DNA of 64,000 nucleotides. Source: Schlegelella_A sp031360885 (GTDB lineage Bacteria > Pseudomonadota > Gammaproteobacteria > Burkholderiales > Burkholderiaceae_C). Made by a program: the position numbers and the translations under genes. This document shows, in pieces, positions 8,554 through 16,156 of the stretch (position 1 is its first letter; every line of letters starts with the position of its first letter). Under the pieces are notes generated by a model. That model searched no databases. It saw nothing but the letters and a program-made list of their open reading frames with translations, and was not told where the DNA came from. The stretch spans positions 9,223 through 73,222 of the forward strand of contig JANMCC010000197.1 of assembly GCA_031360885.1 (NCBI GenBank), written 5' to 3'.

Positions 8554-9726
8554 TCAGGCGGCCTGCAGCCGCGAGTCGACCGACTCGAGGGTCCGCGAGC
8601 GGCCCTGCGCCTTGGCGCTGTAGAGCGTGGTGTCGGCGCGGCGCAGCATCGCCTCGAGCGAATCGTCGGCCGTGTTGCGGACGGCGATGCCGGCGCTGTA
8701 GGCGAGCGGAAAGCCGAGCTCGCGCTCGGCCACGGCGTCGACGTAGCCGCGCAGGCGCACGTCGAAGGCGTTGGCGGCGGCGTTCTCGGCGTGGTTCATC
8801 AGCACGCAGAACTCCTCGCCGCCGTAGCGGCCGACCAGGTCGCCCGGACGCACCGCCGCCTCGAGCGCGCGGGCCACGAACGACAGGGCGCGGTCGCCGG
8901 CGGCGTGGCCGCGGGTGTCGTTGATCTGCTTGAAGTGATCGAGGTCGATCATCAGCACCGCCACCGGGTAGGCGTAGCGCACGCTGACCGCGAGCTCGGT
9001 GGCGGCGCGAGTCATCCAGGCGCCGCGGTTGAGCACGCCGGTCAGGCCGTCGACCGTGGCGAGCCGCTCGAGCTCGCGCGCCGCCTCGTCGCGATGCGCG
9101 AGCAGCACCGCCATCAGCGAGAGCACGGTCGTCGCGTTGGCGATGATCGCGAACGCGTAGTTCACCGGATGCGGCGCGAGGAAGGTCGGATAGCTCTCGG
9201 TGAAGAACGCGCCGAGGATGCCGCGCCACAGCGTGACGACCATCTGCGCGAGCAGGCTCGCCACCAGCAGCCAGCGCCAGCGGCCGACCGCCACCACAGG
9301 CTTGCGCCACACGGTGGCGACGAGCAGGGCCATCTGCAGGGTGAGCAGGCCGTTCGCCCAGCCGACGCGAAACGGGTAGCTCGAAAAGCCGAGGAAGTAG
9401 CCGAGCGGCATGACGATGGCGATCCGCAGCGGCCAACGACTGATGCCGGCGCGGCCGCACCAGAGCTCGAACGCGGCGGCGTTGAGCGCCAGGCCGCCGG
9501 CGATTCCGGCCATCGCCAGGGTCGAGAGCGTCCGGTCGCCGAGCGACCCGGGATCGGCGAGGCCCGAGGCCAGCAGGAGCGCCCAGGCGACGCCCTGGAC
9601 GACGACGCCGGCCTGGGCACGGCGTGCCGGCTCGTTGACCTGCCCCATCACCGCCGGCAGCGCCACCGCCATGGTCACCATGCACACCGTCATGGCGAAG
9701 AGCAGCGTGGCGATGTCCAGGTGCAT
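8554..9726 (-). CDS. Membrane-bound diguanylate cyclase (GGDEF)
   Basis: A 390-residue inner-membrane protein predicted to make cyclic di-GMP from two GTP. Residues 1 to about 210 hold six or seven hydrophobic segments. The C-terminal GGDEF domain has 'DGLTGVLNRGAW', 'MIDLDHFKQIND' and the active-site signature 'GRYGGEEF'. The I-site RxxD sits five residues before the signature (RPGD), so product inhibition is expected. No EAL domain or named sensor domain is recognised; the membrane part may sense a signal directly. It converges on the DUF4124-like gene with a 7-bp gap. The 175 bp upstream, to the HDOD gene, contain no recognisable feature. Confidence 0.93.
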   Translation of the reverse strand: MHLDIATLLFAMTVCMVTMAVALPAVMGQVNEPARRAQAGVVVQGVAWALLLASGLADPGSLGDRTLSTLAMAGIAGGLALNAAAFELWCGRAGISRWPLRIAIVMPLGYFLGFSSYPFRVGWANGLLTLQMALLVATVWRKPVVAVGRWRWLLVASLLAQMVVTLWRGILGAFFTESYPTFLAPHPVNYAFAIIANATTVLSLMAVLLAHRDEAARELERLATVDGLTGVLNRGAWMTRAATELAVSVRYAYPVAVLMIDLDHFKQINDTRGHAAGDRALSFVARALEAAVRPGDLVGRYGGEEFCVLMNHAENAAANAFDVRLRGYVDAVAERELGFPLAYSAGIAVRNTADDSLEAMLRRADTTLYSAKAQGRSRTLESVDSRLQAA

Positions 9727-9901
9727 GCGGAAGGGGAAGCGTCATCCGGCGAGGAGGGACCGGCGTCGCTGGATTGTCCGGGCTGCGAGCGCCCGCGAAG
9801 GGCCGCCGGGACGGGCCGGCGAGAGACACCGGCGACTTCAGCGCAAAGCGTCACGAAGTCAGTTTGCCCGCGGCACGGCGAAGGCCCCGCCGGCCAAACC
9901 C

Positions 9902-10813
9902 TCAGAGCTCCGGCTCGGTCTCCTGCAGCGCCTCGTAGAGCTTCTCGAACGCGGCGTCGGGCTGGCCGTCGGCGCCGGTATAGAGCGCCTTCACCGCCGG
10001 AGGCAGCGCCGCCCAGGCCACCGCCGCCTCGTGGTTCTGCGCGATGGCGACCGCCAGTCCGCAGGCGCCGCGCAGGGCGAGGTCCAGCGGCGATGCGCTG
10101 CCGGCGGCAGGCTGGGCCTCGTTGCGGATCGTGTCGGCCACGGCCTGGGGGAAGCCGATCGTCTCGACCCAGATGGCGCCGACCGTCGGATGATCGGTGC
10201 CGAAGTTGTCGCGCTCGATCGCGGCCAGCTCGGCGCCGCGGACCGGGGCATAGCCGGTCAGGACGAAGTCGGCGATGTCCGGGTAGGTCTGGCAGAGGAT
10301 CAGGTGGCCGGTGGCGTGCAGCAGGCCGCAGATGTAGGCTTCTTCGGGATCGGCGCCGAGGCGCGAGGCGAGCTTGTTGGCGGCGGTCGCTGCGACCAGG
10401 GCATCGCGCCAGAAGGCGGGCAGCTCGATGCCCGGGATCTTGCGGAAGGTCGAGGAGACGCCGCAGGCGACGATCAGCCGGTTGAGGGCCTGCATGCCGA
10501 TCATCGCCACCGCCGCGTCGATCGATGCCATCGAACGCTGGCCGCCGAAGAACGACGAGTTCGCCAGGCGCAGCACCTTGGCGCTCAGCACCGGGTCCTT
10601 GGCCAGGCCCTGGGCGATGGTCCGGGTATCGACGTCGGGATCGCGCAGCGCGGCGATCAGCTGCTGGACCACGCGCGGGATCGTCGGCAGCTCGACCTTG
10701 CCGGCGGCGATGTCGTTGATGAAGTTGGGCGTGTTCGGGTTGTGGGCCGGTTTCGCCTCGGCGGCCGGCTTCGGCGGTTCGAGGCTGAATGCCGGGACAT
10801 ACGCGTGACTCAT
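9902..10813 (-). CDS. HDOD-domain signalling protein
   Basis: A 303-residue protein made mainly of one HDOD domain, a catalytically dead relative of HD phosphohydrolases used in bacterial signal output. Residues about 40-240 contain 'LPTIPRVVQQLIAALRDP', 'DPVLSAKVLRLANSSFF' and 'IDAAVAMIGMQALNRLIV', the typical HDOD pattern. The start is MSHAYVPAF; the frame is open further upstream but that part overlaps another gene. It has no receiver or GGDEF domain of its own. It sits 175 bp from the diguanylate cyclase on the same strand, so a functional link to c-di-GMP signalling is possible but unproven. Confidence 0.85.
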   Translation of the reverse strand: MSHAYVPAFSLEPPKPAAEAKPAHNPNTPNFINDIAAGKVELPTIPRVVQQLIAALRDPDVDTRTIAQGLAKDPVLSAKVLRLANSSFFGGQRSMASIDAAVAMIGMQALNRLIVACGVSSTFRKIPGIELPAFWRDALVAATAANKLASRLGADPEEAYICGLLHATGHLILCQTYPDIADFVLTGYAPVRGAELAAIERDNFGTDHPTVGAIWVETIGFPQAVADTIRNEAQPAAGSASPLDLALRGACGLAVAIAQNHEAAVAWAALPPAVKALYTGADGQPDAAFEKLYEALQETEPEL

Positions 10814-10959
10814 CTCGTCTCTCTCGGCAACTCGAAGGTGAGCGACGAAGTGTTCCCCATGGCGCGCCGCTCTGCCCGCGGAACAGGGTCGCGAATCGCG
10901 GCTTTCTTCGCGCTTCCGCCGAGCGCGGCAGTCAGGGCGACGGCGCTGCGGCCGCGGGC

Positions 10960-11619
10960 TCAGCCCGAGATGCTGATGCGCAGGACCCGCCCGCTGCGCG
11001 GATCGATCTCGCAGTCGAAGCCGAGCAGGCGCGACGGCGAGTCGATCGTCGGCACCGCCTGCACGCTGCCGTGCAGCAGGGCGCTGCTGGCGCTGGGCTG
11101 GCGAAAGGTGCGCGTCCGCGGGTCGAAAGCGATCTGCGAGACGCGCGGCCAGCGCTCCTTGAGGGCGGCCACCGCGCTCGACTCGCAGGCCGCGGGCGAG
11201 AGCTGGCTCAGGTCGGGCTCGGCGGGAGGACGCGGCGGCGGCGCCTTGGCGGCCACCGGCGTCGTGTCGCGCAGGACCAGGCCGACCGCCTCGAGCGTGC
11301 GCTGATCGACGTTGCAGGTATAGGCGAAGCTGCGCATGCCGCTCGCGGTGCGCCAGCGGCCGGCTCCGCGCAGCACCTGCTGGCCGTCGATGGCCGGCTC
11401 CTGCTGCACGCTCGGCGGGCCGTTGAAGATCACCTCGGCCGGCTCGCGCGCCGACGCGGGCACCGCCTGGCGCGCCGAGCGCTCGCACGCTTCCACGGCC
11501 GCGGCCGACGCGGTCTCGGGAACGATGCTGCCGACCTGGGCGTGCGCGCCGGGCAGGGCGCCGACGAGCCCGATCGCGACCAGCGGAGCGGCGAGGCGAA
11601 GACGGAACGGCGAGCGCAT
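10960..11619 (-). CDS. Exported protein with two similar halves
   Basis: A 219-residue protein with a Sec signal (MRSPFRLRLAAPLVAIGLVGALPGAHA). An ATG 42 bp upstream is in frame but would put a charged stretch before the signal. The mature protein seems to hold two related units. Each begins with an 'ACE' helix ('VEACERSARQAV' and 'AACESSAVAALKERW') and ends with a strand carrying Cys then Asp and Arg ('FAYTCNVDQRT' and 'FDCEIDPRSGRV'). Paired Cys suggest one disulfide per unit. A Pro/Ala-rich linker joins them. Periplasmic; family not recognised. The GST gene is divergent, 137 bp away. Confidence 0.6.
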   Translation of the reverse strand: MRSPFRLRLAAPLVAIGLVGALPGAHAQVGSIVPETASAAAVEACERSARQAVPASAREPAEVIFNGPPSVQQEPAIDGQQVLRGAGRWRTASGMRSFAYTCNVDQRTLEAVGLVLRDTTPVAAKAPPPRPPAEPDLSQLSPAACESSAVAALKERWPRVSQIAFDPRTRTFRQPSASSALLHGSVQAVPTIDSPSRLLGFDCEIDPRSGRVLRISISG

Positions 11620-11756
11620 GACCGGAGTGTGAAGCAGGGCGCGGCGTCTCGCCAGCGGCACGACCCCCTTGGGCCGGGGAAGCGACGTTGCTATCGTTAC
11701 CAGATGCGCGTTTTTTCCCTTGCCGCACTCTTCCCCTCACCGAAGGAGCCATCGTC

Positions 11757-12431
11757 ATGAAGCTGCACTACCACCCGATCTCCACGACCTGCCGCACTCT
11801 CATGCTGTTCGCCGCCGAAAACGGCATTCCGCTGGAGATGCAGGTGGTCGACCTGTTCACCGGCGAGCACATGCAGCCGAAGTACGCGGGGCTCAACCCC
11901 AACCGCCTGATCCCGACCCTGGAGGACGGCGACTTCGTGCTGACCGAGAACTCGGCGATCCTGAAATACCTGGCCGAGAAGACCGGCTCGCCGGCCTACC
12001 CGAAGGACCTGCAGAAGCGGGCGCGCGTCAACGAGCGCATGGACTGGACCAGCACCCAGCTCTGCAGCGACCTGGTCTACGGCCTGGTCTATCCGCAGAT
12101 CTTCGACAGCCACAAGCGGCGCAGCGACGAGGCCCAGGCCGCCACGCTGGAACGCGCGAAAGAACGTGCGCAGACCTGGCTCGCGGTGCTCGACGAGCAC
12201 ATCCTCGGCCCGGGCAGCAATTACCTGTGCGGCGACGCGCTGACGATCGCCGACTACCATGCGGTGTCGTACGTGGCGCTGGCCGAGGTGATCGGCAGCG
12301 ACCTCGCCGCCTACCCCAACGTCAAGGCCTGGCTCGCCCGCATGAAGTCGCTGAAGAGCTGGCCGCAGGTGTTCGCGGTGATCGACGGCTACGCCGCCAC
12401 GCTCAAGGACAAGGCCATGGTGGCCGTCTGA
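11757..12431 (+). CDS. Glutathione S-transferase family protein
   Basis: A 224-residue GST. The thioredoxin-like N-terminal domain starts MKLHYHPISTTCRTLM; 'LNPNRLIPTLEDGDFVLTEN' includes the cis-Pro (IPTL) and the glutathione gamma-glutamyl-binding Glu/Asn (LTEN). The helical C-terminal domain carries 'LTIADYHAVSYV', the usual N-capping box. A purine-rich site (GAAGGAGCC) lies 6 bp before the ATG. It is followed 31 bp later by a VOC-family gene and then a glyoxalase-II-like gene, suggesting a small glutathione-dependent detoxification operon. The substrate is not evident. Confidence 0.9.
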   Translation: MKLHYHPISTTCRTLMLFAAENGIPLEMQVVDLFTGEHMQPKYAGLNPNRLIPTLEDGDFVLTENSAILKYLAEKTGSPAYPKDLQKRARVNERMDWTSTQLCSDLVYGLVYPQIFDSHKRRSDEAQAATLERAKERAQTWLAVLDEHILGPGSNYLCGDALTIADYHAVSYVALAEVIGSDLAAYPNVKAWLARMKSLKSWPQVFAVIDGYAATLKDKAMVAV

Positions 12432-12462
12432 TCCCGACCACCCGGAGTTCGAGGAGCGCGTC

Positions 12463-12951
12463 ATGATCCGCAAGCTGCACCACAACGCCTACCGCTGCCG
12501 CGACTCGGAAGAGACGCGCCGGTTCTACGAAGACTTCCTCGGCCTGCCGCTGGTGCAGGCGTTCGAGATCGGCCGCACCAAGACCGGCCGCGAGACGCAT
12601 GCGCTGCACACCTTCTACCGGCTCGACGACGGCTCTCACCTCGCCTTCTTCGAAACTGCCGACATGCCGTTCGAGTTCAAGGCGCAGCACGACTTCGACC
12701 TGCACATCGCGCTCGAGGTCGGCGCCGAGGCGCTGCCGGCGATGCTGGCCAAGGGGCGCGAGCACGGCATCGAGTGCCGAGGACCTTCGGACCACGGGAT
12801 GATCGACTCGATCTACTTCCGCGATCCGAACGGCTACGTCATCGAGCTCTGCGCCAGGCGCGCCGACCACGACGCGCAGATGGACCCGGCGAGCAACGGC
12901 GCGAGCGCCACGCTGCAGCGCTGGACCGCGGGAAAAAGGGAGCACGCATGA
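12463..12951 (+). CDS. VOC-family (glyoxalase I/dioxygenase-like) protein
   Basis: A 162-residue vicinal-oxygen-chelate protein. Two beta-alpha-beta-beta-beta units are visible: 'HHNAYRCRDSEETRRFYED' at the start and 'HDFDLHIALEV' to 'DPNGYVIELC' in the second half. The likely metal ligands are the first His, the His in 'DLHIAL' and the Glu in 'YVIELC'. Members are glyoxalase I, ring-cleaving dioxygenases or thiol-dependent resistance enzymes. The GST upstream and the glyoxalase-II-like gene overlapping downstream (ATGA) favour a glutathione-thioester route, but the substrate is an inference. Confidence 0.85.
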   Translation: MIRKLHHNAYRCRDSEETRRFYEDFLGLPLVQAFEIGRTKTGRETHALHTFYRLDDGSHLAFFETADMPFEFKAQHDFDLHIALEVGAEALPAMLAKGREHGIECRGPSDHGMIDSIYFRDPNGYVIELCARRADHDAQMDPASNGASATLQRWTAGKREHA

Positions 12952-13739
12952 TCGTCGAGCGCATCTGGACCGGCAACGCCTACCGCAACTACAACTACCT
13001 GATCGCCTGCCCGGAGAGCGGCGAGGCGCTGGCGATCGATCCGCTGGACAGCGAGAAGTGCCTGAACGCGGCCCGGGTGAAGGGCTGGCAGATCACGCAG
13101 ATCCTGAACACGCACGAGCACCACGACCACACCGGCGGCAATGCGGCGGTGGTCGCCGCGACCGGCGCCAAGGTGATCGCGCACCACCAGGCCGGGTCGC
13201 GCATCGCCGGGATGGATCGCGGCGTCAAGGCCGGCGACGTGATCAAGGTCGGCAAGACCGTCGAGCTCGAATGCTTGGACACGCCGGGCCACACGATGTG
13301 CCACATCTGCCTGCGCTCGCACACGGAGCAGCCCGCCCTCTTCTCCGGCGACACGCTGTTCAACGCCGGCGCCGGCAACTGCCACAACGGCGGCAATGCG
13401 GAAGACCTGTACGCCACCTTCGTCGAGCAGCTCGCCAGGCTGCCCGACGACACGCGCGTCTACCCGGGCCACGATTACATCGAGAACAACCTGCGCTTCA
13501 CGCTGGCGCGCGAGCCCGACAACGCCGCCGCGAAGGCGCTGCTGCCCGCGGTGGCGGGCCAGGACCCGGCGACCGCCCGCGGGACCACGCGGGGGGGGGA
13601 GAAGACGATCAACACCTTCCTGCGCCTGCGAAGCCCCGGCGTGATCGCCGAGCTGCGCGAGGCCTTTCCCGAGCTGCCCGAGAACCCGGATCCGAAGACG
13701 GTGTTCGTCAAGCTGCGCGAGCTGCGCAACAGCTGGTGA
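12948..13739 (+). CDS. Glyoxalase II-like metallo-beta-lactamase-fold hydrolase
   Basis: A 263-residue MBL-fold hydrolase. The start overlaps the VOC gene by 4 bp. The metal-binding motif HxHxDH appears as 'THEHHDHTGG', with further ligands in 'DTPGHTMCH', 'FSGDTLFNAGAGNC' and 'VYPGHDYIENN', in the same order and spacing as hydroxyacylglutathione hydrolase. The length (about 260) fits GloB. The expected role is to hydrolyse an S-acyl-glutathione to an acid and glutathione. A run of eight G lies within the gene at about 13591-13598, but the frame continues with typical family residues, so there is no frameshift. Confidence 0.88.
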   Translation: MIVERIWTGNAYRNYNYLIACPESGEALAIDPLDSEKCLNAARVKGWQITQILNTHEHHDHTGGNAAVVAATGAKVIAHHQAGSRIAGMDRGVKAGDVIKVGKTVELECLDTPGHTMCHICLRSHTEQPALFSGDTLFNAGAGNCHNGGNAEDLYATFVEQLARLPDDTRVYPGHDYIENNLRFTLAREPDNAAAKALLPAVAGQDPATARGTTRGGEKTINTFLRLRSPGVIAELREAFPELPENPDPKTVFVKLRELRNSW

Positions 13740-13783
13740 CCGGCGGCGGGATCGACAAGCAATTCAACGAAGGAGTGCAGCGG

Positions 13784-14599
13784 ATGGCGATGGACGTGGT
13801 GGACTACGAGATCAAGGGCGCGGAGATGCAGTTCGTCGAGGTCGAGCTCGACCCGGGCGAGGCGGCGATCGGCGAGGCCGGCAGCATGATGTTCATGGAC
13901 GCCGGTATCCAGATGGACACCTTGTTCGGCGACGGCTCGGCCTCGCAGGGCAGCGGCCTCTTCGGCAAGCTGCTCGGCGCGGGCAAGCGCCTGGTCACGG
14001 GCGAATCGCTCTTCACCACGGTCTACACCAACGGCGCTTCGGCCAAGCGGCGCGTGGCCTTCGCCGCGCCCTACCCCGGCAAGATCCTGCCGATGGACCT
14101 GCGCCAGCTCGGCGGCACCCTGATCTGCCAGAAGGACGCGTTCCTCTGCGCCGCGCGTGGCGTCTCGCTCGGCATCTACTTCCAGCAGAAGCTCTCGGTC
14201 GGCTTCTTCGGCGGCGAGGGCTTCATCATGCAGAAGCTCGACGGCGACGGCCTCGCCTTCGTGCATGCCGGCGGCACGGTGGAAAGGCGCGAGCTGCAGG
14301 CCGGCCAGACGCTCTTCATCGACACCGGCTGCATCGTCGCGCTGACGCCGAGCGTCAGCTTCGAGATCCAGTACGTCGGCAAGATCAAGACCGCGCTCTT
14401 CGGTGGCGAGGGCCTGTTCTTCGCCAAGGTCACCGGGCCCGGCACGGTGTGGCTGCAGAGCCTGCCGTTCTCGCGCCTGGCGTCGCGCGTGTTCGCCGCG
14501 GCGCCGCAGCGCGGCGGCTCGCGCGAGGAAGGCTCTGTTCTCGGCGCCGGCGCGATCGGCGGGGTGCTGGGCGGGATCTTCGGCGGCGACGACGAGTAG
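13784..14599 (+). CDS. AIM24/TIGR00266-family protein
   Basis: A 271-residue protein of the AIM24 family, rich in beta strands and Gly. Typical stretches are 'EAGSMMFMD', 'GESLFTTVYTN', 'VGFFGGEGFIMQKL' and 'GGTVERREL', ending in a Gly-rich tail (GGVLGGIFGG). A good ribosome site (AAGGAG) lies 8 bp before the ATG. Related bacterial proteins are uncharacterised; some associate with membranes, and yeast AIM24 acts in mitochondrial membrane organisation. No enzyme motif is visible. The Gly-rich C-terminus may insert into or contact a membrane, by analogy only. Confidence 0.85.
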   Translation: MAMDVVDYEIKGAEMQFVEVELDPGEAAIGEAGSMMFMDAGIQMDTLFGDGSASQGSGLFGKLLGAGKRLVTGESLFTTVYTNGASAKRRVAFAAPYPGKILPMDLRQLGGTLICQKDAFLCAARGVSLGIYFQQKLSVGFFGGEGFIMQKLDGDGLAFVHAGGTVERRELQAGQTLFIDTGCIVALTPSVSFEIQYVGKIKTALFGGEGLFFAKVTGPGTVWLQSLPFSRLASRVFAAAPQRGGSREEGSVLGAGAIGGVLGGIFGGDDE

Positions 14600-14620
14600 C
14601 GGCGTCGGCGGCCCTCGCCA

Positions 14621-16135
14621 TCAGGTGCCGCAGAAGGTCTGGTAGCAGGCCGTGGCCTCGGCGGCCGCCGGCTCGGCATAGCCGGCGTTGTCGGCGATCT
14701 CGTCGTAGGGACGGCGCAAGGCGTCGAGCAGCCGATCGAAGGGGCCGAGGTTGCCGTCGTCGGAAGCCGCGGCCAGCGCTTCCTCGACCCGATGGTTGCG
14801 CGGGATCAGCCACGGGTTGACGCGGCGCATGCGGGCGGCGCGCGCCTCGCCCGCCGCCGCGCCGCCGACGGCGCGGCCTTCCTCCTCGCGCGCGCAGCGC
14901 TCGCGCCAGCGCGCCAGCCACGCCTCGAGGTTGCTCGCGTCGGCGAACAGCGCGCGCAATGGCGCATCGTCGCCCGCGGCCGCGTCGGCGAGGCGGCGCC
15001 AGGCGAGCGTGAAGTCGGCTTGGCCGGCGTGCAGCAACTCCAGCCAGTCAGCGGCGAGCGCGGCGTCGGCGACCTCGGCGGCGCCGTCCACAGGCTGCAA
15101 GCCGAGCTTCGCGCGCTGGCCCTCGAGCAGGTGGCGGGCATACAGCGCCGGAAACGCCTCGATGACCGCCGTGGCCCGCGCCGCGGCCTCTTCGGGCTCG
15201 TCGGAGAAGAGCGGCAGCAGCGCCTCGGCCAGGCGCGTGAGGTTCCATTGCGCGATGCCGGGCTGGTTGCCGAAGGCATAGCGGCCGTGGCGGTCGATCG
15301 AGCTGAACACCGCCGCCGGGTCGTAGGCCTCGACGAACGCGCAGGGACCGTAGTCGATGGTCTCGCCCGAGAGCGTCATGTTGTCGGTGTTCATCACGCC
15401 GTGGATGAAGCCGACGTTCATCCACTGCGCGATCAGCGCGGCCTGGCGGGCGCACACGCGCTCGAGCAGCGCGGGAAAGCGGCCGGGCGTGCCGGCGAGG
15501 TCGGCGTCGTGGCGGGCGAGCGTGTACTCGGCGAGCTGGCGCACGCGGGCGACGTCGCCGCGGGCGGCGAAGAACTGGAAGGTGCCGACGCGGATGTGGC
15601 TCGCCGCCACGCGCGTGAGCACGGCGCCGGGCAGCACCGTCTCGCGCAGCACCGGCTGCCCGGTGGCCACGACGGCGAGCGCGCGCGTGGTCGGGATGCC
15701 GAGGGCGTGCATCGCTTCGCCGACGAGCACCTCGCGCAGCATCGGCCCGACCGCCGCCTTGCCGTCGCCGCCGCGCGAGAACGGGGTTCGGCCCGAGCCT
15801 TTCAGGGCGATGTCGCGGCGCCGGCCGACGCGGTCGATCACCTCGCCGAGCAGCACCGCCCGGCCGTCGCCGAGCTGCGGCGAGAAGCCGCCGAACTGAT
15901 GGCCGGCATAGGCCTGGGCGATCGGCTCGGCGCCTTCGGGCAGCGCGTTGCCGGCGAACAGCGCGACGCCGGCCTCGCCGGCAAGCGCCGCGGCGTCGAG
16001 ACCGAGCTCTTCGGCGAGCGCCGCGTTGAAGAACAGCGACTTCGGCTCGGGCGCGGCTTCGGGGCGCCAGGGCACGGAGAAGCCTTCGAGGTCGCGGGCG
16101 TAGGAGTTTTCGAGGGTAAAGGGGACGGCAGCCAT
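14621..16135 (-). CDS. selO: Protein adenylyltransferase SelO
   Basis: A 504-residue SelO (YdiU) pseudokinase-fold enzyme that transfers AMP from ATP to protein hydroxyls. Visible family blocks are 'YAGHQFGGFSPQLGDGRA', 'LKGSGRTPFSRGGDGKAA', 'GVMNTDNMTLSGETIDYGP' (metal and catalytic Asn/Asp region) and the C-terminal 'TFCGT' with Cys three residues from the end; in animals this position is selenocysteine. The length matches the family. Known members act in the redox stress response. It is transcribed toward the AIM24-family gene, 21 bp apart, and lies 21 bp downstream of dabA on the same strand. Confidence 0.96.
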   Translation of the reverse strand: MAAVPFTLENSYARDLEGFSVPWRPEAAPEPKSLFFNAALAEELGLDAAALAGEAGVALFAGNALPEGAEPIAQAYAGHQFGGFSPQLGDGRAVLLGEVIDRVGRRRDIALKGSGRTPFSRGGDGKAAVGPMLREVLVGEAMHALGIPTTRALAVVATGQPVLRETVLPGAVLTRVAASHIRVGTFQFFAARGDVARVRQLAEYTLARHDADLAGTPGRFPALLERVCARQAALIAQWMNVGFIHGVMNTDNMTLSGETIDYGPCAFVEAYDPAAVFSSIDRHGRYAFGNQPGIAQWNLTRLAEALLPLFSDEPEEAAARATAVIEAFPALYARHLLEGQRAKLGLQPVDGAAEVADAALAADWLELLHAGQADFTLAWRRLADAAAGDDAPLRALFADASNLEAWLARWRERCAREEEGRAVGGAAAGEARAARMRRVNPWLIPRNHRVEEALAAASDDGNLGPFDRLLDALRRPYDEIADNAGYAEPAAAEATACYQTFCGT

Positions 16136-16156
16136 GGGGAGACCTGGAGGGACTGC

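Noticed and set aside
13585..13605. Possible frameshift at the run of eight G in the glyoxalase-II-like gene
   Set aside because: The frame after the run continues with the expected C-terminal residues and the normal length, so the gene is intact.
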